Part shown: positions 7,667-15,512 of the stretch, piece after piece
How positions within the stretch are numbered: position 1 is the first letter of the stretch
Layout: every line of letters begins with the position of its first letter
Source of the DNA: RGIG8745 sp964554265
GTDB taxonomy: Bacteria; Bacteroidota; Bacteroidia; Bacteroidales; Bacteroidaceae
Direction: 5' to 3'
Assembly (NCBI GenBank): GCA_964554265.1
Contig: CAZKOB010000071.1
Location: 1 to 17,576, forward strand
DNA: 17,576 nucleotides
Translations under genes and position numbers: made by a program
Notes under the pieces: model-generated
Database searches by the model: none
Told to the model about the DNA's origin: nothing
The model's input: only the letters and a program-made list of their open reading frames with translations

Positions 7667-8812
7667 ATGAATAAATTTTTTCAACTCATTCAGATTGCAT
7701 TAGGGGAAAGATCTGCTTTTACTGAGACTCCCACATGTGGAGAATGGATTGACATGATGGATATGGCAAAGCGTCAGGCATTGATAGGTTTTTGCGCTAT
7801 GGGGATAGAACGGTTGCCGGAGAGTCAGCGCCCACGTAAGGAGCAGGCCGTGCGCTGGGCTTTTATGGTGGGGAAGATAGAACAACGGAACAGGTGGATG
7901 AATCAGAAATGTGGAGAAATGACGGATTTGCTGTCCTCCGCAGGCTTTCGTAGTTATATACTTAAGGGGCAGGGTATAGCAACCTTGTATCCGGAGCCGT
8001 TAAGACGTCAGAGTGGGGATATTGATGTTTGGGTTATACCTGAAGACAAGCAGAATGCAGATGTGTCGTCATATATAGATAAAGTGGTGGGCTATGCCAA
8101 GAGGTTATGTCCGGCAACAGAGGCGACATATCATCATGTGGATATAGAAATAGCTACAGAACGGATGTCTGACGGAAGAGTGGAAGTGGTTCCTGTAAAT
8201 GGTGCGAATAACATAGAGGTAGAGATACACTATCGTTTTTCATGGTTTTGTTCTCCTTTGAGAAACAGACGTTTGCAGCGATGGTTTGCAGAACATCGTC
8301 ATTGTATGCGCAAATCTCCGGATGGTACTTTCAGTATGCCAACCAATGAGTTTAATATCATATTTATATTGGTGCATATCTATCGCCATTTGTTTGACGA
8401 GGGCATCGGTTTGAGACAGTTTCTCGATTATTACTATGTAGTGATGGAATGGAGACAGTGTGGGGCTTGTAGCGAAGACATGGGCGGACTGTTGAGACAT
8501 TTGGGATTGTACAAATTTTGTGGCGCTGTGATGTATGTTTTGTATGAAGTCTTTTGTTTGGAAACACGGTACATGATAGTTCCGATGAACAAGAAAGAGG
8601 GGGCTTTTCTTTTGAATGAAATCATACATTCCGGAAATTTTGGGCAATATGACGGTGTACAAAAGAAAGGTGAGAACCTGATGCACCGTTTTATCAGACG
8701 ACAGAGACGGAATCTGCGCTTTCTATTGAAATATCCGGAAGAGATTATGTGGGTGCCATTTTGGATTGTAGTACATCGAATATGGAGGAGATGGAAAGGG
8801 TATATTGCTTAG
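7667..8812 (+). CDS. NTP_transf_5-type nucleotidyltransferase family protein
   Basis: A 381-residue cytosolic protein with the signature of the uncharacterised nucleotidyltransferase family NTP_transf_5: ILKGQGIATLYPEPLRRQSGDIDVWV at about 98-123, with the paired metal Asp D118 and D120 of a polymerase-beta-like site. Further on, NNIEVEIHYRF offers the third acidic position, and a His-rich NIIFILVHIYRHLF segment follows. Members are often linked to polysaccharide or peptide-modification clusters, but no substrate can be assigned here. The C terminus is very basic (HRFIRRQRRNLRF..., RIWRRWKGY). The ATG at 7667 is chosen because an overlapping ATG at 7662 reads out of frame into a stop. It is the last gene before a convergent neighbour. 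Confidence 0.8.
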   Translation: MNKFFQLIQIALGERSAFTETPTCGEWIDMMDMAKRQALIGFCAMGIERLPESQRPRKEQAVRWAFMVGKIEQRNRWMNQKCGEMTDLLSSAGFRSYILKGQGIATLYPEPLRRQSGDIDVWVIPEDKQNADVSSYIDKVVGYAKRLCPATEATYHHVDIEIATERMSDGRVEVVPVNGANNIEVEIHYRFSWFCSPLRNRRLQRWFAEHRHCMRKSPDGTFSMPTNEFNIIFILVHIYRHLFDEGIGLRQFLDYYYVVMEWRQCGACSEDMGGLLRHLGLYKFCGAVMYVLYEVFCLETRYMIVPMNKKEGAFLLNEIIHSGNFGQYDGVQKKGENLMHRFIRRQRRNLRFLLKYPEEIMWVPFWIVVHRIWRRWKGYIA

Positions 8813-8997
8813 GTTTCTTTGTTTGTTCTTCTTGATTTCGTTATTGCGTGCTCTTCCTGATGTCACTTAAATGATGGTTCTATACCTCAATTGGAAGAAA
8901 CATCAGTTAAAGGCGGAGTATGGCAACTGATACAACTAATGAGATTCACCGGACTCCGATTTGATAAATTCAGACAAGTAGAGGTTGTGGCTTTGAT
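8813..8997. other. Convergent intergenic region, no clear terminator
   Basis: This gap separates two converging genes. A 6-bp pair CGGAGT (near 8915) and ACTCCG (near 8953) could close a weak stem, but no T-run follows on either strand. Nothing else is recognisable. Confidence 0.3.
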
Positions 8998-10464
8998 TTA
9001 TTCATATTGGTAACATCCTGCATCCGGATGTTCGATGGGACGAGGGACACCAAGCATATCGGCCGGATAAGCAGATGAAAAAGATGCGTTGCCGACACCG
9101 CGAGCTATGGATGATTCATTGAGACGGAAGTCGTATATATAGTTGCCTGTATCTATGTTGCGGAAGTTTGACGTCTTATACACTTCATTGTCTGCACTTT
9201 CCAATATGCAATTAACATAAGATTCGGCATCTTTCTCATCTATCAGGGTGTTCAGGACGCAATTTTCAAAACTGTAGTTAAACGGAATGTTTGGCAAAGA
9301 GGACGGTTTGTCGGTGTTGAGGTTGATATTACCTCCGGAAATATCGTCATTGGAACTTCCTGTGATAATGCTGTTGAAGAAATAGGCCTTTTCTAAAGGA
9401 TATAGGAAATCGCCTACGGCATTGCAGAAATAGAGGGCACCGCCATGCGATGCATTCCACGGATAAAACTGGGCTATAGTACAGTGTATAAACTCAGCCA
9501 TTCCGCCATACAGAGCAACGCAATGTCTTCCTGAATTGCTGATTTGTGTATTTGCAACAAATATATCATTGCATACAGAAAGCAAGCCGTTAGTGCTGAC
9601 ATTGTGGATGATGGAATTTGTCAGTTCAAGTTTGCGCCTGTCTGTTGCAGAGGAATCGCAGAGAATGCCGTAAGTTCCGCTGTGTATGTCGACATGATCA
9701 AAAACATTTTCAAAACTTTCAGGCGAAATGGTTATTCCTCCCCATTGTGCATCCATACGATCGTATGGGAGATAGGGGAAAAGTTTGTCTGTGCGATCAC
9801 CACGGAAAATTATCGGGTTTTCATAATCACCACTACATATAATTTGTCCATGAATTATCATATTTGCACCGTTGTGGAAACAAAGTCTTGTGCCGGCCGG
9901 AATACGAAGTGTGGCATCCGGGGCAACAACAAGACTGTCGTATATAAGGTAAGGACGAGAAGGGGAGAGTTCCATGTTTTCATGTATGGTTTTTCCTTTC
10001 ATCTTTATTACATCTTGTCCGCAAGCTTCAAGTACAACATGCTGCCGGAGTCCGCTTTCCAACAGGAAAACAACAGAATCGCGTACCAGAATAGGGGTAT
10101 CGGAGGATAGAGGATCTATTGTAACCTCTACAAAGACAAATATGCTGTCGTTATGCAATACCTCTATATCGGAAACGGATGTTCCATAGTGTCCGTCGAC
10201 ATTAATACGGAAACCGGAATTTCCTCCACTGGCAAGATGTACAGACGTAAGTTTTATGCCTTTGCTGTTGGGATTGTAGACTTTGAAACGCTGTGTTGAC
10301 GAACCGATTGTGGTAAATACAGTGTCGAAACTTATAGTGTCTGTCGAAAACTTCAGATGTGCAGAAAAGTCTGTTGTAAATTCTTCATCGTCGCTACAAG
10401 CAACATTGGCAAATCCTGCTATACAGAGCAGCGGCAATAATATGTAGTGTAATTTCTGGAACAT
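8998..10464 (-). CDS. Surface lipoprotein with Ig-like and right-handed beta-helix domains
   Basis: A 488-residue predicted lipoprotein. The signal peptide MFQKLHYILLPLLCIAGF ends at Cys23 (NVAC), followed by SDDEE, which resembles the acidic Bacteroides lipoprotein export signal and so predicts exposure on the cell surface. Residues ~35-150 look like an Ig/ASH-type fold (ISFDTVFTTIGSSTQRFKVYN). About 165-430 carries short repeating strand units typical of a parallel beta-helix (LRIPAGTRLCFHNGANMIIHG, GGITISPESF, LELTNSIIHNVSTNGL, HCVALYGGMAEFIHCTIA). No catalytic residues of a known polysaccharide lyase could be picked out, so carbohydrate or cell-wall binding is a guess. The end IEHPDAGCYQYE fits a C-terminal capping motif of such Bacteroidales proteins. 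The gene is convergent with the nucleotidyltransferase gene (185 bp gap). Confidence 0.8.
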   Translation of the reverse strand: MFQKLHYILLPLLCIAGFANVACSDDEEFTTDFSAHLKFSTDTISFDTVFTTIGSSTQRFKVYNPNSKGIKLTSVHLASGGNSGFRINVDGHYGTSVSDIEVLHNDSIFVFVEVTIDPLSSDTPILVRDSVVFLLESGLRQHVVLEACGQDVIKMKGKTIHENMELSPSRPYLIYDSLVVAPDATLRIPAGTRLCFHNGANMIIHGQIICSGDYENPIIFRGDRTDKLFPYLPYDRMDAQWGGITISPESFENVFDHVDIHSGTYGILCDSSATDRRKLELTNSIIHNVSTNGLLSVCNDIFVANTQISNSGRHCVALYGGMAEFIHCTIAQFYPWNASHGGALYFCNAVGDFLYPLEKAYFFNSIITGSSNDDISGGNINLNTDKPSSLPNIPFNYSFENCVLNTLIDEKDAESYVNCILESADNEVYKTSNFRNIDTGNYIYDFRLNESSIARGVGNASFSSAYPADMLGVPRPIEHPDAGCYQYE

Positions 10465-10594
10465 GAATTTTTATTGATTATTGAATTGGTATTTCTGCAT
10501 AACAGCTTATGCTATGGTTATATAACGACAAAAACAGTGTTTTTATTATGCCTTGAAGCTGTATGATGTAGGATAGCATTGTTCTATATTTCTA

Positions 10595-10798
10595 TCAATA
10601 TGCGAGTTCGGTTTGGGAAAGTCCTGTAAAAAGTGGGTGATTTTGTAAGTTGTTTTGCTGGTGGATTCGCAGGTTCATTTTGTGATTCTTATGGTTGTAA
10701 GCAGTTGTCTTTCTCAGAAACATTTCTTCTTTCTTTTTGACACAAACTCCACCCATAGCAAACAGATTTTTATTAACACAATTAAGATACATTTGCAT
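10595..10798 (-). CDS. Questionable micro-ORF in dispersed repeat copy A
   Basis: A 67-residue open frame (ATG at 10798). Its first part, LNCVNKNLFAMGGVCVKKKEEMFLR, recurs in copy B as LNCINKAPFAMGGLSVKKKEEMPLR with no gaps, then the two diverge completely at the end of the repeat. Most base differences change the amino acid, which argues against strong selection on a protein. It may be a leader peptide, a remnant, or chance coding of a repeat. Confidence 0.2.
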   Translation of the reverse strand: MQMYLNCVNKNLFAMGGVCVKKKEEMFLRKTTAYNHKNHKMNLRIHQQNNLQNHPLFTGLSQTELAY

Positions 10799-11108
10799 TT
10801 AATCAATCGTCATTTTTCTGAAGTATTACTGATAAACAATTGATAATCAGCAAAATAGTATTTCAGTAAAACGATACAGTTTTAGGTGCAAGAAGTACAA
10901 GTAGGGACTAAAATAGGATATGCTGATAATCAGTAAGTTATAAAATTTCTTGTCCAAGATTCCTGTTTTTCGCTACCAAAATCCATCTTTGTTTTTCGTG
11001 ACATTGAAAATCCGATTTCATTCTTTTTAAGAAATCACTTTTAGTCAATATCCAATTTCAACCCGAAAAACGGACATTCTCAAACTCATTCACCTTGAAA
11101 ATAAATTT
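10721..11108 (-). repeat. Dispersed ~390-bp repeat, copy A
   Basis: This stretch aligns end to end with 17189-17576 at a constant offset of 6468, with only small balanced gaps and roughly 80% identity by eye. The best-kept parts are TTAGGTGCAAGAAGTACA, the 28 bases around GCTGATAATCAGTAAG (identical in both) and CCCGAAAAACGGAC. On the minus strand it leads into a small open frame and then the lipoprotein gene. It has no transposase. Its nature is unknown. Confidence 0.75.
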
Positions 11109-11174
11109 CGTTCACCTTGAAAATTTTTTTGCAAGGCACTTTAAAACCATTTTCAAGGTGAACGAAATTTATTT
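11099..11174. repeat. Perfect 26-bp inverted repeat with embedded 22-bp direct repeat
   Basis: Arms 11099-11124 and 11149-11174 are exact reverse complements around a 24-nt spacer. The core motif TTCACCTTGAAAAT occurs at 11089 and 11111 (22-bp period) and inverted in the right arm. The left arm overlaps the end of dispersed repeat copy A. It could be an element terminus, a protein-binding array or a strong bidirectional hairpin. Confidence 0.7.
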
Positions 11175-11264
11175 CCAGTGTACTCTTTTTTCAGACGAGG
11201 CGCACACGAATGTGAATTAATGTATCTTTTCGGAATGCAAATTATATTATTTTTACATTTGAAC

Positions 11265-11351
11265 TTCAAGGCCTAAAAACGGCCTCTGAATCGCGCAAAT
11301 GGAACTTCGGTCAGGTTCGGCCGATTTTATGCGATTCTGCGAAGCCTTGAA
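11265..11351. other. Structured, GC-richer dyad zone (candidate RNA structure)
   Basis: An outer pair TTCAAGGC (11265-11272) and GCCTTGAA (11344-11351) encloses GAATCGC (11288-11294) with GCGATTC (11331-11337). An alternative hairpin AGGCC-TAAAAAC-GGCCT shares bases with the outer stem. The zone lies ~210 bp before the amidase start and upstream of its likely promoter, so it is not part of that leader. It matches no RNA family I recognise. Confidence 0.35.
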
Positions 11352-11535
11352 TTTAACATTTCAGATTGTCAGAAAAAAGCCCATAATTTTATAATAAAGT
11401 AGATGGTGTGACGGTGGGGATAAGCAAAATGATTTCTAACTTTTTACAGGGCTTTCTTGAGCCGAACTCGCAATATAAATATGTTCCTGCCGTTTATAAA
11501 ATCTTAAAAACAAGCATTAATTCGTAAAATGATAG

Positions 11536-11543
11536 TATATTTG
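11536..11543 (+). promoter_or_regulatory. -7 box of the amidase gene
   Basis: TATATTTG fits TAnnTTTG and lies 16 bp before the ATG at 11560. No TTG is found at the -33 distance, so the promoter may be weak or activator-dependent. Confidence 0.5.
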
Positions 11544-11559
11544 CACAAACAAAATAAAC

Positions 11560-12771
11560 ATGCAAAAAACATTACATATTATTATATTGTTCTTTGCCTC
11601 CTTGACAATATGTTGTCATGTCGCAGCTCAGAAGACAAAAGAGTTTGTTGTGGTACTTGATGCGGGACATGGAGGTAAAGATCCCGGTGCGATAGGGGCG
11701 AATAGAAATAATCGTGAGAAAGACATAAATCTTGGGATTGTACTTGAGATTGGCAGGCTTCTGAAGGCGAACTGTAATGATGTCAAAGTTATTTATACTC
11801 GTTCCACAGATGTCTTTATTGAACTCGACAAGCGTGCCAATATAGCCAACAAGGCGAAAGCCGACCTTTTCATATCCGTACATACGAATGCCCTTCCCAA
11901 AAATGCGCGGCAAGTATCAGGTGTGCAGTCGTATACGCTGACATTAAGCACCGCAGGCACTAATCTTGAAGTGGAAAAGAGAGAAAATTCGGTGATACAA
12001 TATGAGGAGAACGGTGCGCAGAAATATAGTTTTGCAAATCCTAATTCAAGCGAAAGTGACATTATGTTTGAGCTGATGCAAGACCGTGACATGAAGGAAA
12101 GTGTGAATTTCGCGAAATTGACGCAGAACGAGATGGTGAAAACCGGAGGAAGGCGGGATATGGGAGTATTGCAGGCCAATCTTGCTGTTTTGCGTCTTAC
12201 TTATATGCCAAGTGTACTTTTGGAAGTGGGATATATATCTACTCCTTCGGAAGAACGTTTTTTGTTGTCGAAGTCGGGACAGATAACGATAGCAAAATGT
12301 ATTTATAATGCTATCTCACGGTATAAATTGCAATATACGGGACAGATGTCCGCGCTTGAGAAAATAACGCCAGAAGAAAAAGATAATGCAAGGCAAAATG
12401 AGGTTGCACAGGTTGCGGATGAAAACGGACGAGACGATGAAGGGCAGAAAGGTGGAGCTGTAGAGGGAGGAGATGCATCTGCGGCGGACGAGCTTCCTGT
12501 ATTCAAGATACAGATAATGGCTTCTGCAAGAAAAATCTTAGACGGAAGCAGGGAATTTAAAGGATTGAAGGCAGAAGAGATACATGAAGGGAATATGTAT
12601 AAATATACTTATGGGGCCACTTGTGACTACAATGAAATCTTAAAGATGAAAAAGTCGATAGCTGCGAAATTTCCGGAAGCTTTCATAGTCGCCTTCAAAA
12701 ACGGGAAACGGATTGAAACATATAATGCTGTTGCTGAATATAAGGCGAAAAAGAAAATGACAAGAAAGTGA
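11560..12771 (+). CDS. N-acetylmuramoyl-L-alanine amidase (Amidase_3) with SPOR-like C-terminal domain
   Basis: Cleaves the bond between MurNAc and the stem peptide of peptidoglycan, typically for daughter-cell separation. The 403 residues start with a signal peptide (ends VAAQ, ~24). The zinc site is complete: H37 in LDAGHGGKDPGA, E53 in NREKDIN and H108 in ISVHTNA, plus the catalytic E222 in LLEVGYISTPSEE. An insert of about 70 residues (~118-195) between the last two may include the regulatory helix seen in AmiB/AmiC. After an acidic, low-complexity linker (~262-311), residues 313-385 (VFKIQIMASARKI...FIVAFKNGKRI) look like a SPOR peptidoglycan-binding domain that would direct it to the septum. 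The gene heads a rightward set with the MCE protein (64 bp later). Confidence 0.92.
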   Translation: MQKTLHIIILFFASLTICCHVAAQKTKEFVVVLDAGHGGKDPGAIGANRNNREKDINLGIVLEIGRLLKANCNDVKVIYTRSTDVFIELDKRANIANKAKADLFISVHTNALPKNARQVSGVQSYTLTLSTAGTNLEVEKRENSVIQYEENGAQKYSFANPNSSESDIMFELMQDRDMKESVNFAKLTQNEMVKTGGRRDMGVLQANLAVLRLTYMPSVLLEVGYISTPSEERFLLSKSGQITIAKCIYNAISRYKLQYTGQMSALEKITPEEKDNARQNEVAQVADENGRDDEGQKGGAVEGGDASAADELPVFKIQIMASARKILDGSREFKGLKAEEIHEGNMYKYTYGATCDYNEILKMKKSIAAKFPEAFIVAFKNGKRIETYNAVAEYKAKKKMTRK

Positions 12772-12835
12772 GAACAAAGAGACCGGTTGTACATTCTATT
12801 ATAATAAGTAACAATAAACCCAAACAATAAAAAAG

Positions 12836-13717
12836 ATGACTAAAGAAATTAAAATTGCCATTACCGCAATACTTGCTGTAGCGATAATCTATGTGGGAAT
12901 TATATTCCTGAAAGGTATGAAACTGTTCGGAAGTGATAACATATATTATGTGGAGATGAAAGATGTGAGCGGTTTGTCTATATCAAGTGAAGTCCTTGCG
13001 AGCGGAATGAATATTGGTTCTGTGAAAAGCATCGAGTATGATGAGGCGAAACAGAATATAACTGTGGCCATAGACATAAAACCGGATTTCAGAATACCGG
13101 CAGGAAGCAGTGCCTGCATTTCAAAGGAGATGCTTGGAGGTGCGAAATTAAACATTCTGCTCGGAAAGGATGTAATGAATCCTCTTTGTGGCGGTGATAC
13201 CATTCCCGGCAAACAGACGATTGATATAATGACTGCCGCGGCAGAGATGGTGCCGCAGGTTCAGGCGCTTCTGCCTAAACTTGATTCTATATTGGCATCG
13301 GTAAATTCCATTGCCAACGACCCGGCGTTGACGGCATCCATTAAGAATATGGAATCTATTACGAATAATTTGAAAAGTTCTACTGAGCGTCTGGACGGAA
13401 TACTGACAAAGGATGTTCCCGGACTGATGGGTAGAACGGACAGGATTTGTGCAAATCTTGAAACGACAACAGGAAAAATGAAGGATATAGATTTCTGTGC
13501 AATGGCGGACAATGCGAATAAGACATTAACGGAAATGCATCTGTTTGCTAATCGTCTGAACAATGAAAATAGTACCCTCGGACTTTTCTTGAATGACGCC
13601 GGTGTGTATAATCATCTTGATTCAACGATGATAAATGCTTCATTGCTTTTGCAAGATTTAAGAGAACATCCTAAGAGATACGTACATTTTTCTCTCTTCG
13701 GAAAAAAAGAAAAATAA
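12836..13717 (+). CDS. MCE/MlaD family protein
   Basis: Probable periplasmic substrate-binding part of a phospholipid transport system between the membranes. The 293 residues begin with one membrane anchor (about 7-27, IAITAILAVAIIYVGIIFL). The MCE domain spans about 35-118, with typical GLSISSEVLASGMNIGSVKSI, FRIPAGSSACIS and MLGGAKLNILLG. A long helical region (~140-280) resembles the tube-forming C-terminal part of MCE proteins. The ATP-binding and permease partners (MlaE, MlaF) are not next door, so the transporter is completed from elsewhere. The ATG at 12836 follows an AAAAAAG purine run. The nearby amidase suggests a shared envelope-maintenance transcript; a terminator-like structure follows the gene and separates it from dnaA. 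Confidence 0.88.
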   Translation: MTKEIKIAITAILAVAIIYVGIIFLKGMKLFGSDNIYYVEMKDVSGLSISSEVLASGMNIGSVKSIEYDEAKQNITVAIDIKPDFRIPAGSSACISKEMLGGAKLNILLGKDVMNPLCGGDTIPGKQTIDIMTAAAEMVPQVQALLPKLDSILASVNSIANDPALTASIKNMESITNNLKSSTERLDGILTKDVPGLMGRTDRICANLETTTGKMKDIDFCAMADNANKTLTEMHLFANRLNNENSTLGLFLNDAGVYNHLDSTMINASLLLQDLREHPKRYVHFSLFGKKEK

Positions 13718-13748
13718 TAGCTATTTAGAATTTATAAAAATAACGTAG

Positions 13749-13817
13749 AGGCTTGGCCATCCACAGAAGGGTATTTATAATGCCCCAAGAAACAGTGAGA
13801 TAGCTGAGCCTTTTTTT
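13749..13817 (+). terminator. Complex terminator after the MCE gene
   Basis: AGGCT (13749-13753) pairs with AGCCT (13807-13811), which leads directly into seven T. Inside, TTGG can pair with CCAA, GGGTAT with ATGCCC (one G-T pair), and CAG with CTG, giving a branched rather than a simple stem. The multi-branched form is unusual for a terminator, so a small RNA ending here is also possible. Confidence 0.45.
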
Positions 13818-14056
13818 CTGTAATCGATATAGATGCATATAAAACGTGGGTGTGATGTAATATCTTAATTTACAGTTCTTTCAGTAAAAACGAAAAAAAC
13901 AAATAGTATAAAAATAGTCATTATATAATGTTCTGAAACAAAAGCAATTAAAAAAGGAAATGGAATGCTTAAAAAATCATTTGTTTGGAAAATAAAAAAA
14001 ATATAATGAAATTTGCAGGGTAGGAATGAGGTAGAATAGCAAAAACAGTTGAAAGA
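13818..14056 (+). promoter_or_regulatory. AT-rich region before dnaA with candidate promoter
   Basis: TTTG at 13984-13987 and GAAATTTG at 14008-14015 are 20 bp apart, one mismatch from the TTTG / TAnnTTTG consensus, and lie 41 bp before the dnaA start. The rest of the region is very A-rich. No cluster of DnaA boxes (TTATNCACA) is seen, so there is no support for an origin here. Confidence 0.4.
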
Positions 14057-15451
14057 ATGGAAAGCAATTCCCAAACGCTCTGGAAAAAGTGTCGGGAAAT
14101 CATCCGTGACAATTTGACAAAGCATCAATATGACACATGGTTTACCTGCATCGATATCGTATCGTATGCGGATGGGAATCTCATATTGGGTGTCCCAAGT
14201 CATTTTGTATACGAATATATCGAGGAGCATTATGTTGACCTTCTCAGAAAGACACTTATACATGTCTTCGGGAGAAATGTGCGTCTGAGCTACAGCATTC
14301 TTGAAGACAAACAAGATGGCATACGCGTAGAGGTAGAGTCTGAAAAGGGTGTGAGTATTCCTAACGGCAACCCTCGTGTTGCGGCTAATACAGCACCCGG
14401 ACTGCTTACTGCACCGGCTGTGCAGGATTTGGATTCGCAGTTGAAACAGAACTATAACTTCGACAATTATATGGAAGGTGAAAGCAATCGCCTTGCACGT
14501 TCTGTTGGAGAGGCCATAGCGAAGAACCCTGCGCGTACATTCAATCCTTTTTTTGTGTTCGGACCTTCAGGAGTGGGTAAGACTCATCTTGTCAATGCTA
14601 TAGGACTGCGGATAAAAGAACTGCATCCTGAGATGAGGGTGCTTTATGTGTCGGCGCACTTGTTTATGGTGCAATGGACAGATGCGGTACGGCATAATGT
14701 ACGTAATGATTTCATTGCGTTCTATCAGACAATCGATGTTCTCATAATAGATGATATACAGGAGTTGTCGGGGAAAACGGATACTCAGAACACTTTTTTC
14801 CATATTTTTAACCACTTGCACTTGAATGGCAAACAGTTGATACTTACTGCAGATCGGCCTCCTGTGGCTATAACAGGTCTGGAAGATCGACTTTTAACCC
14901 GATTCAAATGGGGCCTTCAGGCTGAAATAGAGAAGCCGACTACTTCATTGAGGTATTCTATATTGAGTGATAAAATACATAAGGAAGGACTGAGCATACC
15001 TGAAAATGTGATAACTTATATATCGGAACATATAGATGAAAGTGTACGTGATTTGGAAGGAATAGTAAACTCTCTTATGGCATATTCGGTTGTTTACAAT
15101 TGTGATATAACCATGAAGCTTGTCAATAAGATTTTGCCTAGATTTGTAGAGGTGGACAATGAGCCTTTGACAATAGAAGGTATAAAGTCGAGAGTTTGTG
15201 CTCATTTCAATGTGACGGAAGACGCACTTTGCTCACGTAGTCGAAAGCAGCCTATTGTATACATACGTCAGCTTGCTATATTCCTTGCAAGCAAATATAC
15301 AGAGAAATCTACGATTCAGATCGGTAGGTGCATAGGAGGAAGAAATCATGCAACAGTCATACATTCTATCAATCATATACAGAATTTGATGGATGTAGAT
15401 GAGAAAACTCGCAGAGACATCAATGAACTTGAGAATGAAATGAGAAAGTAG
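14057..15451 (+). CDS. dnaA: Chromosomal replication initiator protein DnaA
   Basis: Binds DnaA boxes at oriC, melts the duplex and loads the replicative helicase. All four domains are present in 464 residues. Domain I (1-85) begins LWKKCREIIRDNLTKHQYDTWF. A variable linker follows (~86-128). The AAA+ domain has Walker A GPSGVGKT (169-176), Walker B VLIIDDIQ (228-235), sensor 1 LILTADRPP, the box VII arginine-finger region GLEDRLLTRFKWG, and sensor 2 SVRDLEG near R331. Domain IV (~370-464) ends with the box-binding signature GGRNHATVIHSI (427-438), with Asn at the position where many DnaAs carry Asp; that is common in Bacteroidetes. The ATG at 14057 follows GAAAGA. MITE copy 2 starts 61 bp after the stop, and beyond it lies mobile-element debris. 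Confidence 0.97.
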   Translation: MESNSQTLWKKCREIIRDNLTKHQYDTWFTCIDIVSYADGNLILGVPSHFVYEYIEEHYVDLLRKTLIHVFGRNVRLSYSILEDKQDGIRVEVESEKGVSIPNGNPRVAANTAPGLLTAPAVQDLDSQLKQNYNFDNYMEGESNRLARSVGEAIAKNPARTFNPFFVFGPSGVGKTHLVNAIGLRIKELHPEMRVLYVSAHLFMVQWTDAVRHNVRNDFIAFYQTIDVLIIDDIQELSGKTDTQNTFFHIFNHLHLNGKQLILTADRPPVAITGLEDRLLTRFKWGLQAEIEKPTTSLRYSILSDKIHKEGLSIPENVITYISEHIDESVRDLEGIVNSLMAYSVVYNCDITMKLVNKILPRFVEVDNEPLTIEGIKSRVCAHFNVTEDALCSRSRKQPIVYIRQLAIFLASKYTEKSTIQIGRCIGGRNHATVIHSINHIQNLMDVDEKTRRDINELENEMRK

Positions 15452-15512
15452 ATCTTTGATGGTCTTGTCGTGCTTTTATGAGGGCATCTCGTGTGCAGAT
15501 GCAGTTATACAA

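Larger units (their letters stand above)
10465..11559. other. 1.1-kb non-coding region between lipoprotein and amidase genes
   Basis: AT-rich divergent region. It holds, from left to right: a GCATAA-CAGC-TTATGC hairpin followed by the palindrome GTTATATAAC (near 10500-10530); dispersed repeat copy A (10721-11108); a perfect 26-bp inverted repeat (11099-11174); a more GC-rich dyad zone (11265-11351); the pair AAAGCCC (11376-11382) and GGGCTTT (11449-11455); and the amidase promoter. No protein gene of convincing quality is present. Confidence 0.6.

Noticed and set aside
9544..10110. 188-codon plus-strand open frame inside the lipoprotein gene
   Set aside because: It is antisense to a gene with clear signal peptide and domains; its protein is Cys-rich and resembles no family.
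11089..11174. CRISPR array
   Set aside because: Only two direct units at 22-bp period without unique spacers, and no cas gene in the window.
13718..14056. Chromosomal origin (oriC) beside dnaA
   Set aside because: The region is AT-rich but shows no cluster of TTATNCACA boxes; only a weak match (CCATCCACA near 13759) was seen, and dnaA often lies away from oriC in Bacteroidetes.
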